Source: Alkalinema sp. FACHB-956 | Lineage (GTDB): Bacteria; Cyanobacteriota; Cyanobacteriia; Leptolyngbyales; Leptolyngbyaceae | Assembly: GCF_014697025.1 (NCBI RefSeq) | Contig: NZ_JACJRC010000005.1 | Coordinates: forward strand, 153,862-217,861 | DNA: 64,000 nucleotides | Direction: 5' to 3' | Shown: positions 55,786-64,000 of the stretch, piece after piece | Position numbering within the stretch: the stretch's first letter is position 1 | Layout of the letters: the number at the start of each line of letters is the position of its first letter | Position numbers and translations under genes: made by a program | Notes under the pieces: generated by a model | The model's input: the letters and a program-made list of their open reading frames with translations, nothing else | The model's database searches: none | Told to the model about the DNA's origin: nothing

Positions 55786-58700
55786 ATGAATTCTATTGAT
55801 CACGATCGTTCCAGCAATGGCTTGAGTGCAACTTTAAAGTCTGGGTTCAGTATCAGTGGCACCGCCATTCGCCAACATATTGGGACTCTGATGTTAACCC
55901 TCGCGGTCATCATCCTAGGGGTGTTCTTCATTTTCAACTTGCAAGTTGATTTGCTGCCCTCCATCACCTATCCCCGCATCGGGGTACGCATCAACACGCC
56001 GGGAATTTCTCCCACTGTCGCGATCGATGAAGTAACGAAGCCCCTAGAAGAAGCCCTGTCAGCCACCGAAGGCGTTGTCCAGGTGTATTCCCAAACCCGC
56101 GAAGGCCAAGTCGGTTTGGATTTATTTTTTAAACCGGGTGGCAATATTGACCAAGCCTTAAATGACGCGACGGCTTCCCTCAACCGGGCCCGAGGAAACT
56201 TACCTGCCACGATCGAGCAACCCCGCTTGTTTAAAGCCGATCCGTCGCAGTTACCCGTTTATGAATTGGCGCTGACCTCTCCCTCGTTGGATTCATCGGC
56301 GTTGCGGGTCTTCGCCGATGAAGAACTGGCGCGGGAATTGGGTGTCGTGGCTGGGGTTGCAGCGGTGGATGTGTCCGGAGGGCTGGACGAGGAAGTCCGC
56401 GTGCTCGTCGATTTAAACCGTTTGCAAGCCCTGGGAGTCGGGCTGAATGAAGTGCTGACGGAATTGCGAGAAAGCAATCAGGATGTCTCAGGAGGCCGCA
56501 TTCTGGGCAATACGTCAGAACCGTTGACGCGCCTTGCGGGACGATTTCGCGATGCCCGAGAAATTCAGGATTTATCCTTTGAGGCTGGAACGGGTGCTGC
56601 CACGGGAGCTAGCACGGGCGATCGTGGCTCTTCTAGCAATTCCAGTAACAATGCCCCGACTGCCACCGCTCGGCGACGGGTTTATTTGCGGGACTTTGCT
56701 GAGGTCAAGGACGGTACAGAAGAACAGCGCATTTTCGTTAATCTGAATGGGCAACCGGCGGTTAAAGTCAGCATTCAAAAACAGCCCGATGCCAACACGA
56801 TCGCCGTGGTGGACGCGGTGAAACAGCGCATTGACGAGCTGAAGCGATCGGGGCTGATTCCCCAGGACATGCAACTTCTGCCAACGTTAGATGAATCGAT
56901 TTTTATTCAGAATGCAGTCTCTAACGTCACGTCTTCAGGGATTTTTGGCGCAGGATTAGCAGCCCTTGCGGTTTTATTATTCCTTGGTTCTTTGCGCCAG
57001 ACGTTGATTATTGTTCTAGCGATTCCTTTGGCGACTTTGGCAGCCATTATTTTAATGCAGTTATTCGGGCTCTCCATTAACGTGTTTAGTCTAGGGGGCC
57101 TCGCCCTTGGGGTGGGGATTGTGGTGGATAACTCGATCGTCATGCTGGAAACGATCGCCGAAGATACAGGAATGACGCCGGGAAGTGATACACGATCGAC
57201 CCTCTCGCCCCAGCAAATTATTGCAACTGCCATCCAAAGTGGTCAAAGTGTAGAATCTGCACTGTTGGCTTCAACAGCAACTAACCTGGTTGCAGTTCTA
57301 CCCTTTTTGATGATTGGAGGATTTATTGCTCTACTGTTTAATGAATTAATTCTAACTATTAGTTTTTCTGTTGCTGCATCGATCGTCGTGGCTGTAACAG
57401 TAGTCCCTATGCTAACTTCCCGACTCCTGGCCATTCCCCGATCGAGCGGCGTTAGCCAGCTATGGCTTTTTAGAGCCTTTAATCAACAGTTTCTGCTGGC
57501 TACTCGCCAGTATGGTGCCGTCCTGCGCCAAGTTTTGCAGCATCGGTTTCTCGTGGTGGCTGCAACATTTGTGGTCTTGGGTGGCGGCAGTTGGTTCGTC
57601 ATTGATAAAATTCCCCAGGAAATCCTACCGCGCATTAATACAGGACAGGCTAACCTGATTGCGCAATTCCCATCGGGTACGCCCCTCGCGACGAGCCAAA
57701 AGGTGATGGCAGCGGTGGATGAGATTTTGCTGAATCAGCCGGAAACGGATTATGTCTTCACAACGGTGGGTGGGGTGCTGTTTGGCAGTAGCACGAGCGA
57801 AAATGCCCTGCGCAGTTCTAGCAATATCACGCTCAAACCGGGGGCGAATGTGTCGGCCTACATCGATCGCGTGACACAAGAACTGAATCAACTCAACCTC
57901 GTTGATATTCTGCTGCGGCTCAATCCGGGGCAGGTGCGGGGTTTGATTTTAAATAATTCCCCAGTGCGAGGGGCCGACATCGATGTTATGTTGCAAGGCA
58001 CCAATCCAGAGGCCCTGGCCCAAGCGGGCCGCCAAGTTCTCGGTGCTTTGGGTGAACAGGCTACGCTGTCTCGCTTTCGGCCCGATGCCGATCGCCGTCA
58101 ACCGGAACTGCAAATTCGGCTCGATCGGGAACGGGCTGCCAATTTGGGGCTGAATGTTGAAGATGTGGGAGCGACGCTAGAAACAGCGATTCAAGGCTCG
58201 ATTCCGACCCAGCTTCAGCGGGGAAATCGCCTAGTCGATGTGCGGGTTGAGTTGGATAACGCAGCGATTCGTCAGCCGTCCCAGCTCCAGCAACTCCCGT
58301 TGTTTACGGCTGATAATCGTTTGGTGCGGCTGAGTGATGTGGCCAGCATTGAACTGGGAGAAGCCCCGGGAGAAATTCAGCGGATTAACCAACGACAGGT
58401 GTTTTTGATTGCGGGGAACTTGAAGGAAGGCGCTAGTTTAAGTAATGCCTTGGCGGAAGTCGATCGCATTTTCAACTCCCTAACTCTGCCGGAAGGGGTC
58501 AGTCGGTTACCCAGTGCAGCTGCACAAAGTAATCAGGACATTCAGGGGGCATTGCCTGTACTCGGCGGGTTAGCAGCTTTTCTAGTGTTCGTCGTGATGG
58601 CAGTTCAGTACAACTCTCTAGTTGATCCGCTCGTGATCATGTTCACGTTACCCTTAGCGTTGTCTGGCGGAATTTTAGGGCTATTTGTGACCCAAACCGC

Positions 58701-59148
58701 GATCGGGGCGACGGTGATTGTCGGTGCGGTTCTGTTGATTGGGATTGTGGTCAATAATGCGATTTTAATGGTGGAATTAGCCAATCAAATCCGCGATCGG
58801 GATCAGGTGAGTCGTCGAACTGCTATTTTGCAAGCGGCTCCCCAAAGGTTACGACCGATTTTAATGACCACGATTACAACGGTTGTGGGGATGTTTCCCT
58901 TAGCATTGGGAATTGGTCAGGGCGGAGAATTTCTTAAGCCGTTGGGAATTGTTGTATTTTCTGGATTGGCACTCGCGACCTTACTTACGTTATTTATTAT
59001 TCCCTGTCTCTATTTGTTGCTGCATGATTTCTTTGGCGGTCGATCGAACGATCGATTGGCTCCCCCAGAGATGACAACACCAGTAGAGTCGTTATCCTGT
59101 GCCTGTCCAGAGGAAGTTGGCGCAGCGGCGAACGATCGAACGTCCTAA
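55786..59148 (+). CDS. RND efflux transporter permease (HAE-type)
   Basis: 1120 residues, the AcrB/MdtB/CzcA superfamily, with two homologous halves. N-terminal TM1 is LMLTLAVIILGVFFIFNLQV; the first porter domain includes PSITYPRIGVRINTPGISP. The TM4 motif is LALGVGIVVDNSIVMLE: the proton-relay pair reads Asp-Asn rather than Asp-Asp, as in many pumps outside the AcrB clade. A low-complexity Gly/Ser/Thr/Asn insert lies at residues ~264-297 between FEAGTGAATG and TATARRRVYLRDFAEV. It exports hydrophobic compounds or metals with the adaptor upstream. Confidence 0.95.
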   Translation: MNSIDHDRSSNGLSATLKSGFSISGTAIRQHIGTLMLTLAVIILGVFFIFNLQVDLLPSITYPRIGVRINTPGISPTVAIDEVTKPLEEALSATEGVVQVYSQTREGQVGLDLFFKPGGNIDQALNDATASLNRARGNLPATIEQPRLFKADPSQLPVYELALTSPSLDSSALRVFADEELARELGVVAGVAAVDVSGGLDEEVRVLVDLNRLQALGVGLNEVLTELRESNQDVSGGRILGNTSEPLTRLAGRFRDAREIQDLSFEAGTGAATGASTGDRGSSSNSSNNAPTATARRRVYLRDFAEVKDGTEEQRIFVNLNGQPAVKVSIQKQPDANTIAVVDAVKQRIDELKRSGLIPQDMQLLPTLDESIFIQNAVSNVTSSGIFGAGLAALAVLLFLGSLRQTLIIVLAIPLATLAAIILMQLFGLSINVFSLGGLALGVGIVVDNSIVMLETIAEDTGMTPGSDTRSTLSPQQIIATAIQSGQSVESALLASTATNLVAVLPFLMIGGFIALLFNELILTISFSVAASIVVAVTVVPMLTSRLLAIPRSSGVSQLWLFRAFNQQFLLATRQYGAVLRQVLQHRFLVVAATFVVLGGGSWFVIDKIPQEILPRINTGQANLIAQFPSGTPLATSQKVMAAVDEILLNQPETDYVFTTVGGVLFGSSTSENALRSSSNITLKPGANVSAYIDRVTQELNQLNLVDILLRLNPGQVRGLILNNSPVRGADIDVMLQGTNPEALAQAGRQVLGALGEQATLSRFRPDADRRQPELQIRLDRERAANLGLNVEDVGATLETAIQGSIPTQLQRGNRLVDVRVELDNAAIRQPSQLQQLPLFTADNRLVRLSDVASIELGEAPGEIQRINQRQVFLIAGNLKEGASLSNALAEVDRIFNSLTLPEGVSRLPSAAAQSNQDIQGALPVLGGLAAFLVFVVMAVQYNSLVDPLVIMFTLPLALSGGILGLFVTQTAIGATVIVGAVLLIGIVVNNAILMVELANQIRDRDQVSRRTAILQAAPQRLRPILMTTITTVVGMFPLALGIGQGGEFLKPLGIVVFSGLALATLLTLFIIPCLYLLLHDFFGGRSNDRLAPPEMTTPVESLSCACPEEVGAAANDRTS

Positions 59149-59195
59149 GCGATCGATCTAAGGGATTGACCCAGAAATAACATCCCCGATTTATT

Positions 59196-59226
59196 CACCC
59201 ACCCATCTACCCACCCACCCATCTAC
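59196..59226. repeat. 15-16 bp tandem duplication after the pump gene
   Basis: CACCCACCCATCTAC then CCACCCACCCATCTAC, 48 bp after the pump stop codon. Confidence 0.85.
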
Positions 59227-59319
59227 CTGGAATGTGATTGGTCCATTGTTCCCCAACGATTCTTTTGGGTATTTTGAAGTTGAGTCCTTGGAAAAACTGT
59301 AATTGAGGAGAACGGGGCG

Positions 59320-59748
59320 ATGCGATCTTTTCGTCTATGGAGTTTGGCAATTCTGATGATGGCTGCGATCGCGCCTGGGGCGGTTGCCAATAATGCTTTC
59401 TACACGAAACCGGAAATCAATTCCAGCGGCGATTATTTAACCAATGCTGGCCCAGTGCAAGGATCGGTATCAAGCGGTTCATTACAAGCTGGAGCGCTGT
59501 GGCGAGTCGTCAGTTCGCGGTTGAATTGTCGGCAGGATTCTGAACTGACGGCGGCGATTTCGAGGACGTTTAGCCAGGGCACGATTTTGCAAGCGGATTT
59601 AGGCCGAGGGGGGGCTGATGAAGTGCTTTACAACGCAAAAGATCGCCAAGGGAGAACGTGGATGCGGGTGCGGAGTCGGAATGGACAAAGTTATCAATGC
59701 TACGTCCGAGCCAACAAGCAATATATTCAGCCCGTGATGACTCGGTAG
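59320..59748 (+). CDS. Small secreted SH3-like protein
   Basis: 142 residues. A signal peptide (LWSLAILMMAAIAPGAVANN, cleavage likely after AVA) precedes a Gly/Ser linker and an SH3b-like domain (residues ~62-136: WRVVSSRLNCRQDSELTAAI, RTFSQGTILQADLG, TWMRVRSRNGQSYQCYVRAN). Two Cys in the domain may form a disulfide. Probably periplasmic and cell-wall-associated. A terminator follows. Confidence 0.8.
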   Translation: MRSFRLWSLAILMMAAIAPGAVANNAFYTKPEINSSGDYLTNAGPVQGSVSSGSLQAGALWRVVSSRLNCRQDSELTAAISRTFSQGTILQADLGRGGADEVLYNAKDRQGRTWMRVRSRNGQSYQCYVRANKQYIQPVMTR

Positions 59749-59814
59749 GGGAATTGAGATTTCTAGTCACCTCCTTAAAGGCGCTATCAACTCAACACGA
59801 TTGCAGGAAACCAA

Positions 59815-59850
59815 CTACAAAAAAGTGGGATCAATCCCACTTTTTTACGT
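59815..59850. terminator. Bidirectional terminator between convergent genes
   Basis: AAAAAGTGGGA-TCAA-TCCCACTTTTTT: a perfect 10-bp stem with A-run and T-run at the two ends, so it works in both directions, between the SH3-like and RTX genes. Confidence 0.92.
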
Positions 59851-59874
59851 AGTCAGCTTAATTGACGGAATGCT

Positions 59875-61587
59875 TTATTGACTGTTGACTTCTCCATTCA
59901 AAAGGACATCATTCCCCTCTCCCCCAATCAAAATATCGACTCCATTGCCACCATCTAAACGATCGTCGCCTGCACCACCTAGCATCACATCATCGCCATC
60001 GTCACCCAATAAAGTGTCATTCCCAAGTCCACCAAGCAAAATATCGTTGCCAGCCCCTCCAGACTGAATCAACGTGCCATTGTTACCAGAGAATAAACTT
60101 CCGTCAACGATATCATCCCCACCTAGGGCATGAACTAGGAATTGATCGATTTTATCCATTCCAACAACTGTAATGTTGGGAATGATGCCATTGATTACGA
60201 CACTGTTGGCGTTATCACCCACGGCTATTCCATCATCACCATTGGTGCCAAAAATATTAATTTGATCACCGATGCCATCCCCTGTGGATACACCTGCTGC
60301 GGCCAAATTCACAAACACTTCTTGTAAGTCGGTGCCTGCCAAGGATTTGATATTAATCGTATCTGCACCCCCTAAGGTATTGAGTTCAATCTTCTCCGTA
60401 TCATTGAGATCCATGATGATACTAGCGACATTGCGGGTAAAGAGTACCCGATCGCCGTTGGCAACAATGTCAAAAATTTCGGCAACGTTGGCTCCATTAA
60501 ATCGTAGGGTATCGAAGCCAGCCTGACCTTCTACAACATCACTACCGTCACCGGGATCCCATTGGAAGATATCATCGCCTGCACCGAGAAACGCAATGTC
60601 ATTGCCACGGTTGCCATCAATAAAGTCGTTTCCTAAACCGCCGAATAAGATATCTACCCCCACCCCACCCAGGATCGTGTCGTCCCCATCGCCACCATCG
60701 GCGGTAAATTGAATCAAGTCACTGCGGAGGGTGGTAGCGCGAAGGGTGTCGTTCCCCCCGAGTCCGTTGACGGTGAGTTTGTCAGTGGTTTCTGCACCGT
60801 TGATTTGAACGGCAGCGGCAAGTCCAGTAATCAGATGACCACTATTATTGCTGGTGAGATCGATCGTGTCTGTGGCGTTGGTTCCATTGATGATGATTGA
60901 ATCTAGCTTACTATCTCCAAGGGCGTTCCCGATCGAAGCCCCGAGATTAAGTCGAATGTCTTTCACATCTGTTGTCGCTAGATTGTTAATAGTAATTGTG
61001 TCTGCACCTCCCAATGCGTTAACATCGACCCGTTCAATATCGTTGGTATCCATGACGATATTGCCCAAGTTGCGGAAGAAGCGCAGCCGATCGCCGTTGG
61101 CAGAGAAGTCAAAAATTTCATCGCCGTTGGACCCGTTGAAAATCATGGTGTCCAGCCCCAGTCCCCCCTCTACGAAGTCACTGCCATCGCCAGGATCCCA
61201 TTGGAAGACATCATCACCTGCGCCGAGAAAGGCAAAGTCGTTACCACCGTTACCGTCGATAAAATCATTCCCCGCTTCGCCATAGAGATAGTCGATCGCG
61301 GAGCCACCTTTGATAATGTCGTCACCTAGGCCACCAAAGATGCGGGCGGTGGGTAATGCACCTTTGCTTTCGTCAATGGTGATGGTGTCATTTCCGCCTA
61401 AGCCAAAGACTTGAATTTGACTATTGCTAGAGAAACTACGACGGTTCCCAAAAATCTGAACACTACCGTTATTAATTTCTAGATCACCAGCGGTATTTCG
61501 ACCGATTGTAATTGCATTATTTTGGTTGTCACCTATAACAAATAGGGAACCGTCATTGAAGGGAGAGAAGAATGCAAAAATTCCCAT
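59875..61587 (-). CDS. RTX-type calcium-binding protein with duplicated module
   Basis: 570 residues from the ATG at 61585-61587, with CGGAG 6 nt upstream. Hemolysin-type GGxGxDxxx repeats occur in three places: ~74-125, ~295-335 and the C-terminal ~65 residues (GGAGNDILLGGLGNDTLLGDD, in part). A module of about 170 residues occurs twice (GNDFIDGNGGNDFAFLGAGDD to about residue 275, and GNDFIDGNRGNDIAFLGAGDD to about 480). There is no N-terminal signal peptide; such proteins are usually exported by a type I system whose genes are not here. Probably an extracellular Ca2+-binding surface protein. Confidence 0.88.
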   Translation of the reverse strand: MGIFAFFSPFNDGSLFVIGDNQNNAITIGRNTAGDLEINNGSVQIFGNRRSFSSNSQIQVFGLGGNDTITIDESKGALPTARIFGGLGDDIIKGGSAIDYLYGEAGNDFIDGNGGNDFAFLGAGDDVFQWDPGDGSDFVEGGLGLDTMIFNGSNGDEIFDFSANGDRLRFFRNLGNIVMDTNDIERVDVNALGGADTITINNLATTDVKDIRLNLGASIGNALGDSKLDSIIINGTNATDTIDLTSNNSGHLITGLAAAVQINGAETTDKLTVNGLGGNDTLRATTLRSDLIQFTADGGDGDDTILGGVGVDILFGGLGNDFIDGNRGNDIAFLGAGDDIFQWDPGDGSDVVEGQAGFDTLRFNGANVAEIFDIVANGDRVLFTRNVASIIMDLNDTEKIELNTLGGADTINIKSLAGTDLQEVFVNLAAAGVSTGDGIGDQINIFGTNGDDGIAVGDNANSVVINGIIPNITVVGMDKIDQFLVHALGGDDIVDGSLFSGNNGTLIQSGGAGNDILLGGLGNDTLLGDDGDDVMLGGAGDDRLDGGNGVDILIGGEGNDVLLNGEVNSQ

Positions 61588-62012
61588 GGGAGTCTCCGTA
61601 AGTTGAGGGCGAACTAAAGGGGAAGCGTTGGCTACGGGGCCGGTCAAATGGATGATTCCTCGTAGCTAGATCGTTCCACGACGGAGTTAGGAGATTTATG
61701 CAGCGATCGACGATCGACGTTAGCCAATAATAAAAAAATTAGAAAAAATCAGTGTCTTTAGCCAAGACATTGCAGTAGGCAAAGAGATCGTACTTGCCGA
61801 TTTTCTCGTTATCCATCCAGTACTGAACGCAGCTACTACGAATCAACAAAGCAGTACAAATCGCCTCGTCCATAGCACATACTGTTCTGTAGAGGATGCA
61901 GCCCCGAAAAGCATATAAAACAGCCAGAAATAGCAAAAACAAGCAAAAACGAGAGCAGTTCTACCCGAGGGGAACTGCTCTCCATTATTTGCTTCCTATC
62001 CGACTGCTTGGG
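61588..62012. other. Intergenic region upstream of the RTX gene
   Basis: 425 bp. It holds the ilvE terminator (61940-61982) and CGATCGA pairs near 61703-61718. A 67-codon TTG-initiated frame (minus, 61739-61942), with an internal ATG at 61873 opening MDEAICTALLIRSSC, has no ribosome site and starts inside the T-run of that terminator; I do not call it a gene. Confidence 0.5.
61940..61982 (-). terminator. ilvE terminator
   Basis: Minus strand GAGAGCAGTT, 12-nt loop, AACTGCTCTC, followed by GTTTTTGC. Perfect 10-bp stem, 30 nt after the ilvE stop. Confidence 0.88.
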
Positions 62013-63026
62013 TTAGGCTGATTTCCGTTGTCCACTCCGGGGTTGTCCATGATTCTGTCCGATCGCATGCAAAGACTTGCCTGCCTCCGAAAGATTATGG
62101 GATTGATTCCGGTCGATCGGCATTGTCATAAGAGCCAAATCCACTGCTGGATGGGGATTGATCCCACAAGCAGCTTGTATATAGCGTTCCGCAATACTAT
62201 TAATAATAGTAGCTTCCCCTAGTGTTTGACCATCGAGGGAACACACTGGCGTGATCTCGTGCAGTGTACCTACAAACCCAATTTCGTCCGCAATCATTAA
62301 TTCCGTACGATCAACAGGACGGCGTTCAAATGGGATTCCCATGGATTGGCATAGGGATTGGACAATATCTACCGTAATACTTTCCAGAGCACCTTCCCAA
62401 GCGGGTGGTGTAATCACTGCGCCATCTCGGACCATGATGATGCATCCTCCCAACCCCTCAGCCACACGACCTGCTCCATTGAGCAAAATCATTTCGCTAT
62501 AGCCCCGATCTCGGCCTTCAATTTTCACTAAGCGCGCCACTTGATAATTCGTACTGGTCTTTACTCGACAGGGTAAAGCTAAATCTCCTGCACGCTGCCA
62601 CGCTGTGACCCCAGTCGCGATCGGAGCTTGCCGTGTCAAAGGGGTTTGATAAGCGGTTAACACTAAATTTGAAGTACAATTTTCTCCCCAATGGCCCTCC
62701 TCTCCGTAAAGCGTAGCGCGAATCCACATATTTTTATCAGGTTGATGGAGCAACTGAAGCAATTCATGGGTTGCGGCTTCAAACTCTTCAAAGCTCATCG
62801 TAAAGGGCATATGCAGAATTTTAGCAGATCGAACCAGCCGATCGTAGTGACGCCGCATTGCCACAATTCCAAAGCGTCCATCGGGTTGCCAGTATCCTTT
62901 TAACCCTTCAAAAACATTCAGTCCTCGTAAAACCGCTTCGCTGGAAATATGAAAAACCGCATCCTCCCACAAACAGATTTTGCCATCAAAATAAACATAC
63001 TGTGGCTTTTGCAGGGTTATTGCCAT
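62013..63026 (-). CDS. ilvE: Class IV (branched-chain type) aminotransferase
   Basis: 337 residues. PLP-dependent aminotransferase of fold IV. AVFHISSEAVLRGLNVFEGLKG is the family head (in parts), the PLP Lys is in CRVKTSTNYQVARL (about residue 153), and the phosphate-binding C-terminal motif is GFVGTLHEITPV. The usual ExSGxNIF motif reads AEGLGGCIIMV, so the active-site pocket is unlike standard IlvE. It could be a branched-chain aminotransferase, a D-amino-acid or 4-amino-4-deoxychorismate-lyase-type relative, or a specialised-metabolism enzyme. No operon partners. The symbol is tentative. Confidence 0.75.
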   Translation of the reverse strand: MAITLQKPQYVYFDGKICLWEDAVFHISSEAVLRGLNVFEGLKGYWQPDGRFGIVAMRRHYDRLVRSAKILHMPFTMSFEEFEAATHELLQLLHQPDKNMWIRATLYGEEGHWGENCTSNLVLTAYQTPLTRQAPIATGVTAWQRAGDLALPCRVKTSTNYQVARLVKIEGRDRGYSEMILLNGAGRVAEGLGGCIIMVRDGAVITPPAWEGALESITVDIVQSLCQSMGIPFERRPVDRTELMIADEIGFVGTLHEITPVCSLDGQTLGEATIINSIAERYIQAACGINPHPAVDLALMTMPIDRNQSHNLSEAGKSLHAIGQNHGQPRSGQRKSA

Positions 63027-63319
63027 TGTAATTCTTCCTTCAGTTGTAACTACAGATGATAACGAAGATGTCAGGGGCTATGTTGTAATGTTTTAAACAA
63101 TATTGTTGTTACTTACAACACACCAAAATTAACTCAAGCAATTCATATAGGCAATTACCTATTCACTGTATTCTTTGATTAATATGTAGATTTTCTAGCT
63201 AAACAATAGCGCTTGTCTTTTCATAGAATCTTGTCTATACTTACTATTGAAGAATGCGCTGTTTGACAGATTCTAGAAATACCTACACAGTAGAATACAC
63301 CTAACTTTAAGTGGAAAAT

Positions 63320-63345
63320 ACGGACTAATTGAACGGACTAATTGA
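63320..63345. repeat. 13-bp perfect tandem duplication
   Basis: ACGGACTAATTGA twice head to tail. Confidence 0.93.
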
Positions 63346-63827
63346 TAAGATATTTTTTAAAGGGATTCGGAAACAAGTGACTCAAGCCTTCTTTTTGAAA
63401 TCTTGGCAAAAGAATGGTATTCAGTAAAAGCTTGATAAAGAATCGTCAGAGAACCACTAAATTGCCCCAACAGTAGTATTCAAAAGTTTAGTGGCTAAAA
63501 AGTTCTTGAAATTCTAACCCACCTAAAACTAGTACAGAAATAGGAGAGATGACCAGATTGCACGCTACGATACTAATCATGATGAGCGTCAGTTTGATGG
63601 ATTCGTGATGTAGCTCGATTGATGGGAATTGGAGAGCTAAAGTAGAGAGGATTGGTAAAGAATCAAATATTTTCTTGGTTTTACTGATAAGAGTAGCCCT
63701 ACCTTCCAAGATTCAGGGTCGGTTGTCTTGAAAGACTTCTATTTGTTGACGAAATTTATATCTGTAATATTAGCTACTGCAAAAATCGCTTTAAAATGTT
63801 GTGTATTCTGAGAGATGGCATCACATA

Positions 63828-63853
63828 AGTACATTACCCGAGTACATTACCCG
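63828..63853. repeat. 13-bp perfect tandem duplication next to the IS end
   Basis: AGTACATTACCCG twice, 25 bp before the probable IS terminus. Confidence 0.93.
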
Positions 63854-63878
63854 CCTTGCCATCGAGGTGGTCGTACGG

Positions 63879-64000
63879 TGGACCCCAAAAACTGGACAGG
63901 TAGTTAAGCTCTGAAAACTCAAACTGTGATAGGAGTATTTCATGGGCAATAAACGCAAACAATACAGCGCCGACTTCAAAGCCAAAGTAGCCTTAGCGGC
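63879..64000 (+). mobile_element. IS3-family insertion sequence, left end (cut by window edge)
   Basis: TGGACCCCAAAAACTGGACA at 63879 has the look of an IS3-family terminal inverted repeat (CCCCAAAAACTGGACA-type). It is followed after ~60 bp by an OrfA start. The right end and target duplication are outside the window. Confidence 0.7.
63942..64000 (+). CDS. IS3-family transposase OrfA, N-terminal fragment
   Basis: ATG at 63942 with AGGAG at 63931-63935. The first 19 residues MGNKRKQYSADFKAKVALA are the typical head of the IS3/IS911 OrfA helix-turn-helix protein (KRRxYSxEFKxKVALxA). OrfA binds the IS ends and, by frameshifting with OrfB, forms the transposase. The rest is beyond the window. 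Confidence 0.85.
   Translation, partial: MGNKRKQYSADFKAKVALA

Larger units (their letters stand above)
63027..63878. other. AT-rich intergenic region before the IS element
   Basis: About 850 bp of AT-rich DNA upstream of ilvE and up to the insertion sequence. It carries two perfect 13-bp tandem duplications. A 73-codon minus-strand frame (63488-63709) encodes a hydrophobic stretch but lacks a ribosome site. I see no other gene. Confidence 0.5.

Noticed and set aside
61739..61942. 67-codon minus-strand frame before the RTX gene
   Set aside because: The TTG start is inside the T-run of the ilvE terminator and no ribosome site is present for the internal ATG.
63488..63709. 73-codon minus-strand hydrophobic frame
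   Set aside because: No ribosome site, isolated in AT-rich DNA, and hydrophobicity is expected from AT-rich codons.

Overview
The window is chromosomal DNA of a cyanobacterium. The evidence is a ferrochelatase with a C-terminal chlorophyll-binding (CAB) tail, NdhH of the photosynthetic NDH-1 complex, an SbtA/SbtB bicarbonate uptake pair, sulfolipid genes (sqdB, sqdX), an SLH-domain porin, several proteins typical of cyanobacteria (DUF3082, DUF4870, a DnaJ-like protein), and dense HIP1-type CGATCG/GCGATCGC sites. The genus cannot be fixed from this sequence. No tRNA, rRNA or CRISPR array was seen.

Layout. 1-9.7 kb: start of a glutamate-type dehydrogenase, a DUF4126 membrane protein, hemH, a tyrosine recombinase, a methyltransferase, argJ, lexA and sbtA-sbtB. 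9.7-13 kb: a small exopolysaccharide group, all on the minus strand (WcaF-like acetyltransferase, family-2 glycosyltransferase, WcaI-like glycosyltransferase). 13.4-19 kb: housekeeping genes on the minus strand (NAD-dependent dehydrogenase, queC, DEDDh exonuclease, CrhR-type RNA helicase, rimO). 19.7-25.7 kb: plus-strand porin, small secreted protein, Rrf2 regulator with cysK, DnaJ-domain protein and a small conserved protein. 25.9-28.5 kb: the sulfolipid operon sqdB-small membrane protein-sqdX. 29-38 kb: minus-strand asd-dapA-rnj, divergent from plus-strand tig-clpP-clpX. 38-47 kb: hydrolase, oligopeptidase, FMN reductase with a 38-aa protein beside it, a degenerate histidine kinase, ndhH, a small conserved protein and a MidA-like methyltransferase. 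47.6-52.4 kb: rlpA, then purM-rsmA-ispE-DUF3082. 52.4-53.3 kb: gene debris (a YD-repeat fragment and an Rpn-type protein that has lost its nuclease core). 53.4-59.1 kb: a PadR regulator divergent from an RND efflux adaptor and pump. 59.3-63 kb: SH3-like secreted protein, RTX calcium-binding protein and a branched-chain-type aminotransferase. The right edge cuts through an IS3-type element.

The structure least explained by genes is in the intergenic DNA. Most sizeable spacers carry at least one direct tandem duplication of an 11-26 bp unit, usually two copies and sometimes three or more. The unit sequence differs at every site. I found about thirty by eye. At least six overlap the stop codon of the neighbouring gene, and one is an in-frame duplication inside a gene. 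They are unlike the heptamer STRRs or the 37-bp LTRRs described in other cyanobacteria, and they look like the product of a recurring local duplication process. Other points worth a second look are a possible small RNA or attenuator between lexA and argJ, a LexA that keeps the Ser/Lys dyad but lacks the Ala-Gly scissile bond, an inverted repeat between padR and the efflux operon, and a nested hairpin in the rlpA leader.
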